Shown here: piece by piece, positions 1 through 9,799 of the stretch | Position numbering within the stretch: position 1 is the stretch's first letter | Layout: each line of letters opens with the position of its first letter | Source of the DNA: Rhabdophis nuchalis | Taxonomy: Eukaryota > Chordata > Lepidosauria > Squamata > Natricidae | Assembly (NCBI GenBank): GCA_039707465.1 | Contig: CM077644.1 | Location: 188,666,462 to 188,730,461 of the forward strand | DNA: 64,000 bases | Direction of reading: 5' to 3' | Program-made: the position numbers and the translations under genes | The notes under the pieces: model-generated | The model's input: only the letters and a program-made list of their open reading frames with translations | Told to the model about the DNA's origin: nothing | The model's database searches: none

Positions 1-98
1 CGATGGTATCGAAAGCCGCCGAGAGGTCTAATAGGACCAGGATGGAGGAACAACCCCCATCTCTGGCCCTCCAGAGATCATCAACCAACGGTTGATGA
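1..98 (-). mobile_element. L2-type LINE reverse transcriptase fragment (runs off left edge)
   Basis: Read on the minus strand this encodes the RT segment with DLWRAR, then [12 protein letters not shown], matching the same block of the larger L2 copy at 10,960-11,050 almost base for base. It enters from the left edge and stops near position 98, where similarity to L2 ends. It is a truncated transposon piece, not a host exon. The family assignment is from recognised RT motifs; the boundary is approximate. Confidence 0.8.
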
Positions 99-815
99 TC
101 AACTGATCATCAACTGTAGAGCAATGATGAATCACTTGTGGGCTCTTCCTGACGTCTACCCACTGGTCTTTGAATTGGCAGAAAACTAGACAACATAATT
201 CTGGCAACCTGTATTCTGCCACAGGGACGATCCTGCAAATAATGCTGTTTTTATTTATAAATGCTGTATTAAAACAATGAATTCCCTCTTCTCTTAGCAA
301 TTGTTACCAGCCAATTGATAACATTGGATAGTTCAGTCCCTTTTGGACAGGGTTTTGGCATTATTTTGAAATAATTAAATCTGTGTTCCAGAGAAGCTTG
401 GTACCACCCAAATTTGGGATACCTTTGAATATACCTGCACAAACCACTTGTGCCAGAACAGATTATCAGGCTCCTTTTGGATATGGATTTATCACGATTC
501 CAGACAATCATCAAATCTGTATTGAAAAGAAGATCTGAGAGGTGTAGGAAAAGTTGTGCCACGAACCAATAAAAAAACTGGCTGTCTCTTTCCTCCTTCA
601 TTATGCAGCCCATCAACTGCCATCACTGAGAGCTGCTATTTAGACTATCCAGGTGACTGAGCTGGGAATTGGTTCAGAGGTCTGGCAGGTACTGGGGAAG
701 AAGGCATTTTCAAAGAATGCAACTTTCCCATTGCCCAGAGCAGAATGACCTTGGAAGTCAGCATTATAAGGACATGACAGAAAAAAAGATTGCCAGTATA
801 TATTCCAGGGTTAAG

Positions 816-860
816 TTATCTATCCTATTTCAGGGTTGCCTTCTGAAATAGGATAGATAA
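816..860. repeat. Perfect short inverted repeat (18-bp stem, 9-nt loop)
   Basis: Positions 816-833 and 843-860 are exact reverse complements separated by 9 nt. It lies in the intron upstream of the CPLC exon. No TIR or target duplication is visible, so it may be a template-switch mutation rather than a transposon. Confidence 0.75.
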
Positions 861-1029
861 TTCTGTCAATGCCGCCTCTCTCATTCTTCCCCTTTAATCC
901 AGGATACAGGCTGCAATGTCAGTTTATGCTGAAAAATATTGTCAAAATGGTTTGAGAGAATGTTAACAAGCTTTATGTAGCCTGTGCTAATTTTCATTAC
1001 TGTCTGCTTTTTCCCCTTTCCTCTTTAAG

Positions 1030-1086
1030 CATCCCTGTCCTTTATGCGAAGAAGCCAAAATGATGCTTGAACCATATAAACACAAG
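1030..1086 (+). CDS. C5orf63: Glutaredoxin-like protein (C5orf63 homologue), internal exon
   Basis: This 57-bp exon encodes HPCPLCEEAKMMLEPYKHK. The CPLC pair of cysteines is the CxxC redox motif of the glutaredoxin-like (DUF836) thioredoxin fold. A pyrimidine-rich tract ending in AAG precedes it (acceptor before 1030) and GTAGGT follows (donor at 1087). The exon is in phase 0 at both ends and joins directly to the terminal exon at 6071, giving a continuous reading CPLC...PYKHK-FTLEEIDITLP. I recognise the family from the CPLC...EIPVFHLNG combination in human C5orf63, a small poorly characterised protein. The role as a thiol-disulfide protein is inferred from the fold. The start codon and upstream exon(s) are not in the window. 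Confidence 0.85.
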
Positions 1087-1389
1087 GTAGGTTAATCAAA
1101 ACGCCAACCCACAACCTTTAAAATAAGCAATCAGAACATACCTGTCTGCAGAAGCACACAAATTCACTGGCATCTATTTCTCTTTCTTTTGGCATTTTTT
1201 AAAAATTACTTTCCACAACTGATTTTCATAAAGTCAATTCTCAGAAAGCATTTTTGTCTTTTGCACTATTGCAACTGAAATTGCACTGCTCTATTACAGA
1301 CTGGCTTCAGAATTGGCTACAGACATTAAATATCTTGGTTGGTCAGATTATCTATCTTCAGTATCCAAAAGAGAAACCATGGTTCATCT

Positions 1390-1432
1390 GAGTTTATTTA
1401 TCTAGTTATTTATCTAGTTATTTATTTATTTA

Positions 1433-1504
<72 letters not shown>

Positions 1505-1505
1505 T
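1390..1505. repeat. Tetranucleotide microsatellite (TTTA)n-(CTTA)n
   Basis: An imperfect TATCTAGT/TTTA run becomes a pure CTTA array of about 17 units. It is a simple sequence repeat; the open frame across it is an artefact of the repeat. Confidence 0.95.
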
Positions 1506-1639
1506 TTTGGCCCCTGTTGGCTTGACCAAATTATGTACATTGCCTAAAAATCTAGAAAGGGTAGCCACTTTTTTGCAATCATTCTTTTCTTTAGCTCAAG
1601 CACATTTAGATGGTACCATTTGATGGCATTGCTCCTCAT

Positions 1640-1830
1640 TGGACAATTGCTCTTCCATTGTTTTCAATATTTACATTAAATTATTGAAGGAGTTGATCAG
1701 TAGATTTGAAAGCAGGTATGATCCCTATGCTGATGATACCTATCTTCGGATAATGATGGGGTTGCCTGAATGTATTGCATGCTTGCATTTGAAAAAAAGG
1801 TTGAGTGAGAAATTACACATTGAAATGTAA
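1640..1830 (+). mobile_element. Ancient L2-like RT fragment
   Basis: In one frame the translation reads NIYIKLLKELISRFESRY followed by PYADDTYLR. This aligns with the L2 RT segment around the catalytic YxDD box (compare NTYMEPLGEIIRGFGVEY...YTDDTQLY in the copy at 11.2 kb). It is short and divergent, so it is an old remnant. The YADD core is the main support. Confidence 0.55.
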
Positions 1831-2210
1831 TAAGATATATATTATTGCTGATATATATTATTTTACCATATTATCAAAAAGAAGTTAGAGGTCTGTAAAT
1901 ACCCCAACAGCATTCACACAATAAATTAGCCTCAGAATTAATAATCTTGATCATTATTAAAAGGGGTAGAATTTTGAAAAATTATATTGTCAAAATAGCA
2001 ACATTCTTCCTGTCATTTCACTGCAAGTAAAAGCCTAGTTTAATTGTTGACTGAAAAATGTACAAGTTTTCTAGATTTGATGGATTTCAAATACTAGATA
2101 CTGTGCAGAAGAACCTATGCCACTGTTGAGGAAGCAAATATTAATTTCATCAATAACAAAGGATTATTGGGAGACACACTTAACCCATCTTAAACTTCTA
2201 ACCCAGTGTT

Positions 2211-2272
2211 TGACTGGGGAATTCTGGGAATTGAAATCCACACAACATAAAGATCCCAAGGATGAGAAACTG
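2211..2272 (+). mobile_element. Degraded half of a hairpin MITE
   Basis: The sequence runs from a GGGGAATTCTGGGA core to a terminal GATGAGAAACTG. It resembles the right arm of the 135-bp hairpin elements (for example 56,130-56,197) with several substitutions. No left arm is present. Confidence 0.4.
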
Positions 2273-2435
2273 CTCTTACCACTATGGAACATCAGAAAGC
2301 AGCAATAGGATCTGGACAACACAGTAAATTAGAAATGTGTGAATTGAATAAACTGCCAAGAAACAATCTAATGTCACTCAGATGTTTTTTTAAAATTCAG
2401 CAAACATTTTAAAATGGCTTTCTTAAAACTGGATT

Positions 2436-2837
2436 AATACCGCCTCCTGCCCCATACATCCCTTAGACCGATACGCTCCCACAGAGAGGGCCTCCTCTCT
2501 GTGGGAGGAGGCCCGGACAATGCCGATTGGCGACACCCAGGGGGAGAGCCTTCTCTGTGGCGGGGCCAGCCCTCTGGAATGACCTGCCCCCTGAATTACG
2601 TACCATCACCGACCTCCGCCTCTTCCGCCAATGTCTTAAGACATATCTGTTTCAACAAGCCGACCTAGCCTAACCTCCCATGGGGACTTTTAGATAGTTT
2701 TAAATTGGGTTTTTAAAATTTGGTTTTAGCGCAGGATAGGTTTATTTAATAGTTTTTTAAATTATATTTATTGTATTTTGTATGTTTTTAAATTTCCTGT
2801 GCGCCGCCCTGGGTCCTCTGTGGAGAAGGGCGGGATA
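2436..2837 (+). mobile_element. L2-type LINE 3' end (5' truncated)
   Basis: It starts in the C-terminal coding part (LLPHTSLRPI-like reading, then ALWNDLP and DLRLFRQ-like motifs) and runs through the 3' UTR. It ends with a stem-loop (CCGCCCT...AGGGCGG, about 2803-2832) and then an AAAT tail. It is nearly collinear with 11,900-12,340. Confidence 0.85.
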
Positions 2838-2842
2838 TAAAT

Positions 2843-2933
<91 letters not shown>
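2838..2933 (+). repeat. (AAAT)n tail of the L2 copy
   Basis: About 23 units of ATAA/AAAT lie directly at the 3' end of the L2 fragment. This is the usual simple-repeat tail of this LINE, expanded. Confidence 0.95.
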
Positions 2934-2935
<2 letters not shown>

Positions 2936-3558
2936 GTTATGAAAAGTCCAGTTTATTTTTTAAAAATGGATTTCCCCACTCTTCTATTTGCTTTCATATG
3001 TTTACCTACTATACTATTCTTTTTCAAGGTAAACAAAATTATACAAAACAAAGAAAAGGGCTAAAAGAGTACTAGGCCAAACATGTTAAAAGGCCCAAGA
3101 TAAGGAAATGAAAAGGCAGCATAGTGAAAACTAATTTAGACCAATACTATTCTGTATAAATTTTATAGCTTTCTGCCCCTGCATATCATTCTTATTTCTG
3201 CCATATTCATATGCCACTTATGTGGTCATAAGTTGAGGTCTACTTTTAGTCAAGCTGGTCTCCAGAAGGAATCAAAAGGAATAAGTGCTCAAAAGGAATA
3301 AGTTATTGCTGGACATTATATTCGTGCACCAGCTGCCAATTTGCTTTAGGGCATTAGTTCCCATTTCTTTTTCCCCAAAACGGCCTATTCCAGTGAAATC
3401 ATTTTTCTATTGCCGCGTTCAAAAAATGTTAATACTTAGTATAAATATATAATCCAATACTTCTTATGGGTAAATCATTCTTGTTGAAACATATAAATAT
3501 CTACCAGCAGACAAATAATGATGGATAAATATGATGTGATATAATTTTTTTCACCTAG

Positions 3559-4020
3559 TGGTTAACACAAACGTTTATTACAAGCTGTCAAGCCAGCCTC
3601 CTTCAGCAACCAAGAAAGAAACCCCTCAACTCCATTTGTAGAATTAAGAGTGCTTTTACTGGTTATGAAAAGATAGCTGCAAAGTAAAGCAAGGTCTGAA
3701 GCAGAAGCGCGCGAAATCATACATATCAATATATGTCCAACCCCCTCCCCCCAACAACCCCCAACTCATTGTCCAATCTGCAGATCCCTCAGGTGTCATG
3801 TGAGTTTCATCTCCAAGAAGCATCATCAGGTTGGTATGCAGGACGGTTGGCCTTGACCAACTCGAAACCCCAATCATCAGCATGCGCAGTAGATGGTGAG
3901 AACAAAATTCCCTTTTCCATATCTCTCCTGTAGCAATTAATCCCCTCCCAAATACCATTCCCCCGTCCCCATGTCAATGGCAGCCAAAAGCGAGCAGCGA
4001 AGCAGAGGCTGACACAAGCA
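3559..4020 (-). mobile_element. Possible solo LTR of an endogenous retroelement
   Basis: The block begins TG and ends CA. Read on the minus strand it has a TATA-like sequence (around 3730) and a downstream AATAAA (3574-3579). The flanking tetranucleotides are ctag on the left and ctaa on the right, a poor duplication. No gag, pol or env reading is visible. The LTR idea rests only on this layout and could be wrong; an unclassified repeat or unique DNA is possible. Confidence 0.3.
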
Positions 4021-6070
4021 CTAATTATTTTAATAATATGTTACAAACTTCATGTTCCTGTAAAATGAATCAAATTCTTTATACATTTTGGTTTATAAAT
4101 CAAGTTTATTCCTATTTATAGTTGCAAATAAAAAGATTGAACATTCTAGGAAAGAGACCTGATGTAAAATTTCCCATAAATATTGTCTCTACTTTCTCCT
4201 TAGATTTAACTGACCTTTGTAAGAATCACCCTCTGAGGTGGGATAGGATGATGATGATAATGACAATGACAATGACAGTGATGATGATCTTGGTTTGGAA
4301 ACCCTGCATCAGAGTTTTAAAAATTGATTTGGAAACATCACATACCTAATTAAGGCTTATTGGGAGAATATAAATTATATATATATTTATATATAAATTA
4401 TACTTATACATTTATAAATAGAAATATAATTTTCTATGTGATACCATGAGCTATTCTGGCTATATCTCCATTAATCCTTTTTTGGAGCTGCCTTCCTACT
4501 TTTTTTGGCATATACCCCCTTGCTGGCTTAAGAGACTTAGCTCCTTTGTTGGCATTTTAAAAAGCACTGCTAGGTATTTTTAAAATAAACAATGCTTAAT
4601 TGTTGGTGTTGTTTGTTTCTAACTGTTCTTTGTATCTTTGGTTTTAATTGTGATAGTGTGTTTTATTGTAAATCACCAAGAGACTTTAATTGTTATCAAT
4701 AGTGTTTCAGAAGTACTAAAATTGGAAATATTTCATAGTAAAATAATTCAGTGTTATGCATTACAGTTCCTACCAAAATAATTGCTTCAAAATCTTCATG
4801 GATTTGATTTTGTCCATAAATGGTTAAGATAAAGCAAATATACAGATAAAGCTGTTACTGAAACAGAAGATGGGTTGCTAACTTATACAGCCTAGAAGTT
4901 ATATTAATTGCTTTTCTAAAAATATAGTTAGAATCCCAATCAATGGGATTTCCCTTCTATAAAATGATTGTTTCTTTCTCCTATTTAGAAATTTGCTATA
5001 ACTGGTGCTTTTTTAAGCAGGAATGAGTTAGTGTAACGATTTTCTGAAGCAGGAATGACAACAAAAGAGAAGAAATCTGACTGCACTGAAAATTTGCCCA
5101 ACCTGTAGTTCAAGACAAATGTTTGCTTTAATTACTAGACTCAATTCACTGAATTTGCTTTATTCTTTATTTATTCTGCTCCAAAGCCTCCAGGAAATTA
5201 TACTTTCTATGTATAATGGGTCCAGAAGATGATTGGACCAAACACACAGGGCTGATTTGCCCTAGAATAATATTGGGAGGTTTGAGCTACAGGGCTAAAA
5301 CATGGAGATGAGATCATTCCAGAAAGCAATCTAAAATCAGATCTAATTAGGGCATTTTATTCCCCATTGCCATTTTACAAGTCTTTTGTCTTCCCAAATG
5401 AAAGCAGTCGAGATCTTCCCAGCCTAATAAGCCTAATAAGCCACTTATTGCAACTCATAAAACCAATAGGAATAAGTCACATGGAGGTAGCCAAAGGTTA
5501 TCTAGGATGCTTGACAAAAAAGACCAGGAGTGATTATGTTCACAGAACATACTTACTGAACCAATATAATTCAGGGAATTAACACAAACCTAAATTCACA
5601 TAGTAGACTCCCAACATAAATTAATCCTACGAGCTGCATTCTTCCAGCATGCTAGACTAAAATATGATTGACTGGTTTGCAGTTCAAGTTATTATACTGT
5701 ATTTTACTGTATTGTAAATATAGGCTATATGCTGCCTTTCATCACACTGCCAGCAAATTTCAAAATCACTTGTTCATTTGTAATCTAAGTGCCTCTGTGG
5801 ACAAATTGGGGAACTGTTTCTCACGACGTTTTTATCTGTAGCAGTAGTCCTTACCAGGATCCCCAAATCCTCTTACTCAAATCATCCAAACATTATTGTT
5901 GACAAAAAATAAACCTAATCAGTTTTTTTCAACCTAAGTATTGCTTTACAACCTACATTGATTTTCGTTGAGATCACTTCAATTTTTTTAATATGATTTA
6001 TTACTATGCTTTTCTAATGTTTGGCTGCTAGCTATTTTATTGTCTATTTGTTTTTGTTTTGTTTTTCCAG

Positions 6071-6250
6071 TTTACTTTGGAGGAAATAGATATAACTCTA
6101 CCTAATCATTCAATCTGGCTTGAAAAATACAAGTATGAAATACCTGTCTTTCACCTGAATGGGAAATTTTTAATGAAGCATCGGGTAGATATACAAAAAC
6201 TAGAAAAGCAGCTTTTGAATTTAGAATTACAAGATGAAAGAAACAGATGA
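6071..6250 (+). CDS. C5orf63: Glutaredoxin-like protein (C5orf63 homologue), terminal exon
   Basis: This exon encodes 59 residues and a TGA stop (6248-6250) after a TTTTTCCAG acceptor. It begins FTLEEIDITLPNHS, continues through EKYKYEIPVFHLNGKFLMKH and ends in a Lys/Glu/Leu-rich helix (KLEKQLLNLEL). The Ile-Pro-Val-Phe segment is the cis-proline loop that faces the CxxC motif in glutaredoxin and thioredoxin folds. The following LNGKFL/HRVD matches the C-terminal strand and helix of the family. With the exon at 1030 it forms about 78 contiguous residues, which is most of the DUF836-type domain. No frameshift or premature stop is present, so this looks like a working gene rather than a processed copy. 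Confidence 0.92.
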   Translation, partial: FTLEEIDITLPNHSIWLEKYKYEIPVFHLNGKFLMKHRVDIQKLEKQLLNLELQDERNR

Positions 6251-6430
6251 AGAAAAATGAAGATATTTAACTGCAAACCATAAGGATTGCATTGATCATG
6301 TTTGTATTGCCTTCTGTACAAAATCATACCCTGCAAATTTTATAATCAACTATCAGAGTTGTGTGTGATGACATGTTTATTTCATATTGACTATGTTCTT
6401 CACTAGCAATAAACACCACCAACATTTTAG
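6251..6430 (+). other. C5orf63: C5orf63-like 3' UTR
   Basis: This AT-rich stretch lies between the TGA and the first AATAAA, extended to about 15 bases past the signal for a likely cleavage point. A later AATAAA near 6511 could give a longer transcript. The cleavage position is inferred. Confidence 0.55.
6408..6413 (+). promoter_or_regulatory. Polyadenylation signal AATAAA
   Basis: A canonical hexamer lies 158 bases past the stop codon of the terminal exon. Confidence 0.6.
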
Positions 6431-6808
6431 AGTTTTTTTTTCAATTGTCACACATCTCACATACTTTTTAGACTTTATGCTACAACTATACAACGAAATA
6501 TAATTGTATTAATAAAATCAAAGCAGCATAAAACTTGGTCCTAAAATTATTGAAACAATCTGAAACCAAGTAAGCTTATTATCAATTTCACCTTCGTTCT
6601 TATATTTGTTGTTAAACATTATATAACTTTCCTTGGATATCAGTTTGCATAGCTAACAATAGATTTCAACCTTAGGCTAAAGTTATAAAGCAGCCTTTCC
6701 TTCTAAATATGTTGGACTTCAAAACTTCCATTCTTCTGTTGGCTTGGAATTCAGTGCATCTGGAAGGTTTCAAATTGAGAGAACGTGCCTATATTTTAAG
6801 GACAGCAC

Positions 6809-7190
6809 AGGTGGTCCTTAACTTACCATTTCTTTAGTGACTGTTCGAAGTTACAACAGCACTGAAAAAACTGACTCACAACTGTTTTTCACACTTACTA
6901 ATGTTGCCGCATCCCTTTGGACATGTGATCAAAATTCAGAAACTTGGCTTCATATTTATGACAGTTGCAGTGTCCCAGGTCATGCGATCACCTATTGCAA
7001 TCTTCTGACAAGCAAGGACAATGGGGAATCCAGGTTCACTTAACCACCGTGTTACTAACTTAACAATGGCAGGAATTCACTTAACAATTTGACAAGAAAG
7101 GTCGTAAATTGAGGAAAAGTGCACTTAACAAATGTCTCACTTAGCAATATAACTTTTGGGCTGAGTTGTGATTATAAGTCATGGACAACG
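6809..7190 (-). mobile_element. Nonautonomous DNA element of the 'CAGGTAGTCC' type
   Basis: It starts CAGGTGGTCCTTAACTTACC and ends in a degraded inverted version (ataagtcatggacaacgtcc). The interior has repeated CACTTAACAA and GTGATCAAAATTCAG blocks. The same interior appears in opposite orientation at 46,525-46,767. I recognise it as a common reptilian inverted-repeat element; superfamily not determined. Confidence 0.65.
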
Positions 7191-7309
7191 TCCATGAAAA
7201 CTGGCCACTCTTTGTGAGAATGCTTGCATTTTTTCTGATTGCTCCTGGAAGCCAATCAAAAATTTCAAACACTGTACTAGTAGTTACAGCATAGTTAAGT
7301 CCTTTTGGC

Positions 7310-7678
7310 AATAATAATAATAATAATTAAAAAAAATTAATTTGTAGACCGCTCCCTCTCTCCGAAGGGACTCGGAGCGGTGCACAGGGGAATAAAAAAC
7401 ACAAACATAAATACATCATAAATATATATATATCCCTGCGCTAAAAACCCAAAATACTAAAAACTAAACCCCATAAAAACCCAATTAAAACAATTTAGAT
7501 GTTCAGACTGAGAGGCTGGAAGGTAGGTTAGGCCAGGCCGGCCAGTTGGAATAGATAAGTCTTGAGCTTTTGTCGAAAGGCGCGGAGGTCCGTGGTTGTC
7601 CTGAGGTCGGGGGGTAGGTCGTTCCATAGAGCTGGGCCCGCCACAGAGAAGGCCCTTCCCCTGGGCGTTGCCCACTAT
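7310..7678 (-). mobile_element. L2-type LINE 3' end with perfect 19-bp target duplication
   Basis: It is flanked by an exact direct repeat, atagttaagtccttttggc, at 7291-7309 and 7679-7697. The left end is an (ATA)n tail followed by the L2 3' stem-loop (ACCGCTCC...GGAGCGGT). The right end stops in the L2 C-terminal coding region. The insertion is 5' truncated and antisense to C5orf63. An intact duplication marks it as comparatively young. Confidence 0.92.
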
Positions 7679-7697
7679 ATAGTTAAGTCCTTTTGGC

Positions 7698-8543
7698 TTT
7701 ATTGGAAAAAAGACATATAGGCGGATCATTGAAATAGATTATCTTCGGAGTGTTTTCCAGTTCTGTGATCTCTGTTTCTTCATAATTGGTCTTTCATTAG
7801 AGGCTTATTAGTTAATGATGCCTCATTAAATATACATAGAAGTGGATCCAAGAGGTAAAAGCCTACAGCAGAGTGTGATAGCCTCTGATGTGATTTGCTT
7901 TTACTCCCATGGAAATTTAATAGACACAACAAGCGGAGAGGTTATCATAATCAGTATAAGTGCACTTGATGCTGTACACAGCAGTACTCAAAGTGAGTAT
8001 CTGGCTAGCTTAAACCGATTGAAGGCTTTTTCTAATTTGTGTTCCAAAGGAACTACTCAAAGAATCCTTGCTTTCCCAACAGGCTTGAGTATCTTTAAAA
8101 GGATATTAACACGAAAAATTAAATATTTCAGTAGGGAATTTAATCATTGGCTTTTGGTAAAGATCTTGGGCAATGACAAAATGTTGGTAAATGGAGATTA
8201 ATATAACCCACTTTCCCTTCTGTGCTCTTTAAACCTTTTCTTCCCCTTATTCATCCCAATGCTTTCATGCTCCTGGTTCTTCTGATTACTTTTTGTGTTA
8301 TTTTATTACAACAGTTTAAATTAGTAAAGCATAGTAAAGTTGTGAACTCATTCATCTTCATAAGTGGTCTGTATTGTGAAATATCCTCTTTACCGTAGCT
8401 GGAACGGAACGGAAAACTTTGGCTGAGCTCAGCACAAAAAAGAGTAGCTATGTCCTTAGTGAACTCAGCTTTGGTTTAATGGAGCCTACCCCTTCTAATA
8501 ATACAGCTGCAGCCTATACATATACAATATATATTGTCTAGTA
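7698..8543. other. No recognised element
   Basis: Mostly AT-rich sequence with no recognised repeat. A 119-codon open frame (7842-8201, plus) has no motif I know, no splice or promoter context, and looks accidental. Confidence 0.5.
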
Positions 8544-8678
8544 CAGGAGTCTCCAACCTTTGCAACTTTAAGTCTGAAGGACTTCAGCTCCCAGAATTCT
8601 CCAGTCAGCAAAGCTGGCTGGAGAATTCTGGGAGCTGAAGTTCTTCAGACTTAAAGTTGCAAAGGTTGGAGACCCCTG
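8544..8678. mobile_element. 135-bp hairpin hAT-type MITE (copy A)
   Basis: The element is a near-perfect palindrome: 66-bp arms and a 3-nt spacer (AAA). It starts CAGGAGTCTCCAACC and ends GGTTGGAGACCCCTG, and is flanked by an exact 8-bp duplication gtctagta (8536-8543, 8679-8686). The CAG...CTG ends and 8-bp duplication are hAT hallmarks. It has no coding capacity. Confidence 0.92.
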
Positions 8679-8686
8679 GTCTAGTA

Positions 8687-8806
8687 CACAGGTGTCATGT
8701 TGCTGTCACATAACGTTCTGTGACATTTTTCCCCCTTCACGGAGCTGGGGTGGGTGTGGCCTGCACATGATGCATCTGGCCCGCAGGCTGCCAGTTTGAC
8801 ACCCTG
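8687..8806. mobile_element. hAT-type MITE of the GTGTCAAAC family, abutting copy A
   Basis: It starts cacaggtgtcatg and ends CCAGTTTGACACCCTG. The interior resembles the copies at 55,315 and 60,995 (AGCTGGGGTGGG, TGCATCTGGCCCGC). The left flank is the copy-A duplication gtctagta and the right flank is gcctagca, differing by two transitions. The exact left boundary is uncertain by two bases. Confidence 0.7.
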
Positions 8807-9244
8807 GCCTAGCATATCAACTACTACTTTTAATCAGTTTTGAGTACTTGCAATATAATCAAGGAATGACATCTTTAGAAGAAGAGAAAATAGTCTTCCC
8901 AATCTTAACATGAAATTAATGCTATGGTTAATATAGTTTCTGTCCTCTCAAATGCCATTTTACTGAGAGTAGAATTATTATTATTAGCCATGTGCAACTC
9001 AGTCATGAACACAAAGAATATATTGAGAACATAGCCTGTACTATTCTTATATGGGAATATTCTATTTATCTGATTTTCTGCAGTGAAGATATAGGGTATT
9101 TTTTGAAAATAGAGTTTAGTGTTGTAGATTTCCATAACAAACCTGCAATTTTTTTAGAGGAATACACAAACACTTTTTGCACAACTCTCCCTATACCTGA
9201 AGAGAAGTTTTTGATTGGTGTGTGTTGCTACCTGTTCTAATATA

Positions 9245-9600
9245 TGCCAGTGAAACCTAGACCCTAACCTCACAATCGATACAAAAGGTGCAAGTGGTAC
9301 AAAGAGCCATGAAAAGTAACATGATCGGCATTACAAGACAAGATAGAAAAACTGGTACATGGATTAGATAACAAACAAAAATATACGATATCATTAAGAG
9401 TAAAAGAATGGAAATGGGCTGGTCACATAACAAGAAGAATTGATGGCAGGTGGACCAAGGCAGTCATAGAATGTATGCCGCTTGATAAAAAGTGTTCATG
9501 AAACAGATCTAAAAGAAAATGCACCGTTACGTACAAAAACAGCGGTCAGATTAAAGATTTCAATGAATTCTTAAGGGATTAGAAACTACAGCCTCTACAG
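9245..9600 (+). mobile_element. Degenerate non-LTR retrotransposon C-terminal region (RTE-like)
   Basis: Broken translation reads VQRAMKSNMIGITRQDRK, then SKRMEMGWSHNKKN and DGRWTKAV with frame breaks. This resembles the C-terminal end of RTE-type LINE polyproteins (RAM..R.LGI..RDR, K.RWAGH..R..DGRWT). Several frameshifts and stops make it a dead remnant. The RTE clade is inferred from that motif string. Confidence 0.55.
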
Positions 9601-9799
9601 AGTACAAAGTAGAAATATGAAATTGGTATGCAATTTAAGTGCATAATTAGTATCTGTGTAGGTGTTTGCAGAATCAAAATAAATTAGTAAATTTGGCAGG
9701 TGCAAACATACAAATATCCATCCAGGTCATTCAGTACATTTTTATTTTTAACTATAGAGTTATTAATAAAGCTCCAAAGTATGATTAGGCTTAAAATCA

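Larger units (their letters stand above)
1087..6070 (+). other. C5orf63: Intron between the two C5orf63-like exons
   Basis: The intron is bounded by GT (1087) and a TTTTTCCAG acceptor ending at 6070. It holds a CTTA/TTTA microsatellite, two L2 pieces, half of a hairpin MITE, a possible LTR (3559-4020), short GATGAT/AATGAC runs near 4245-4290 and an AT-rich TATA tract near 4375-4400. I see nothing recognisable in about 4400-6060. Confidence 0.75.
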
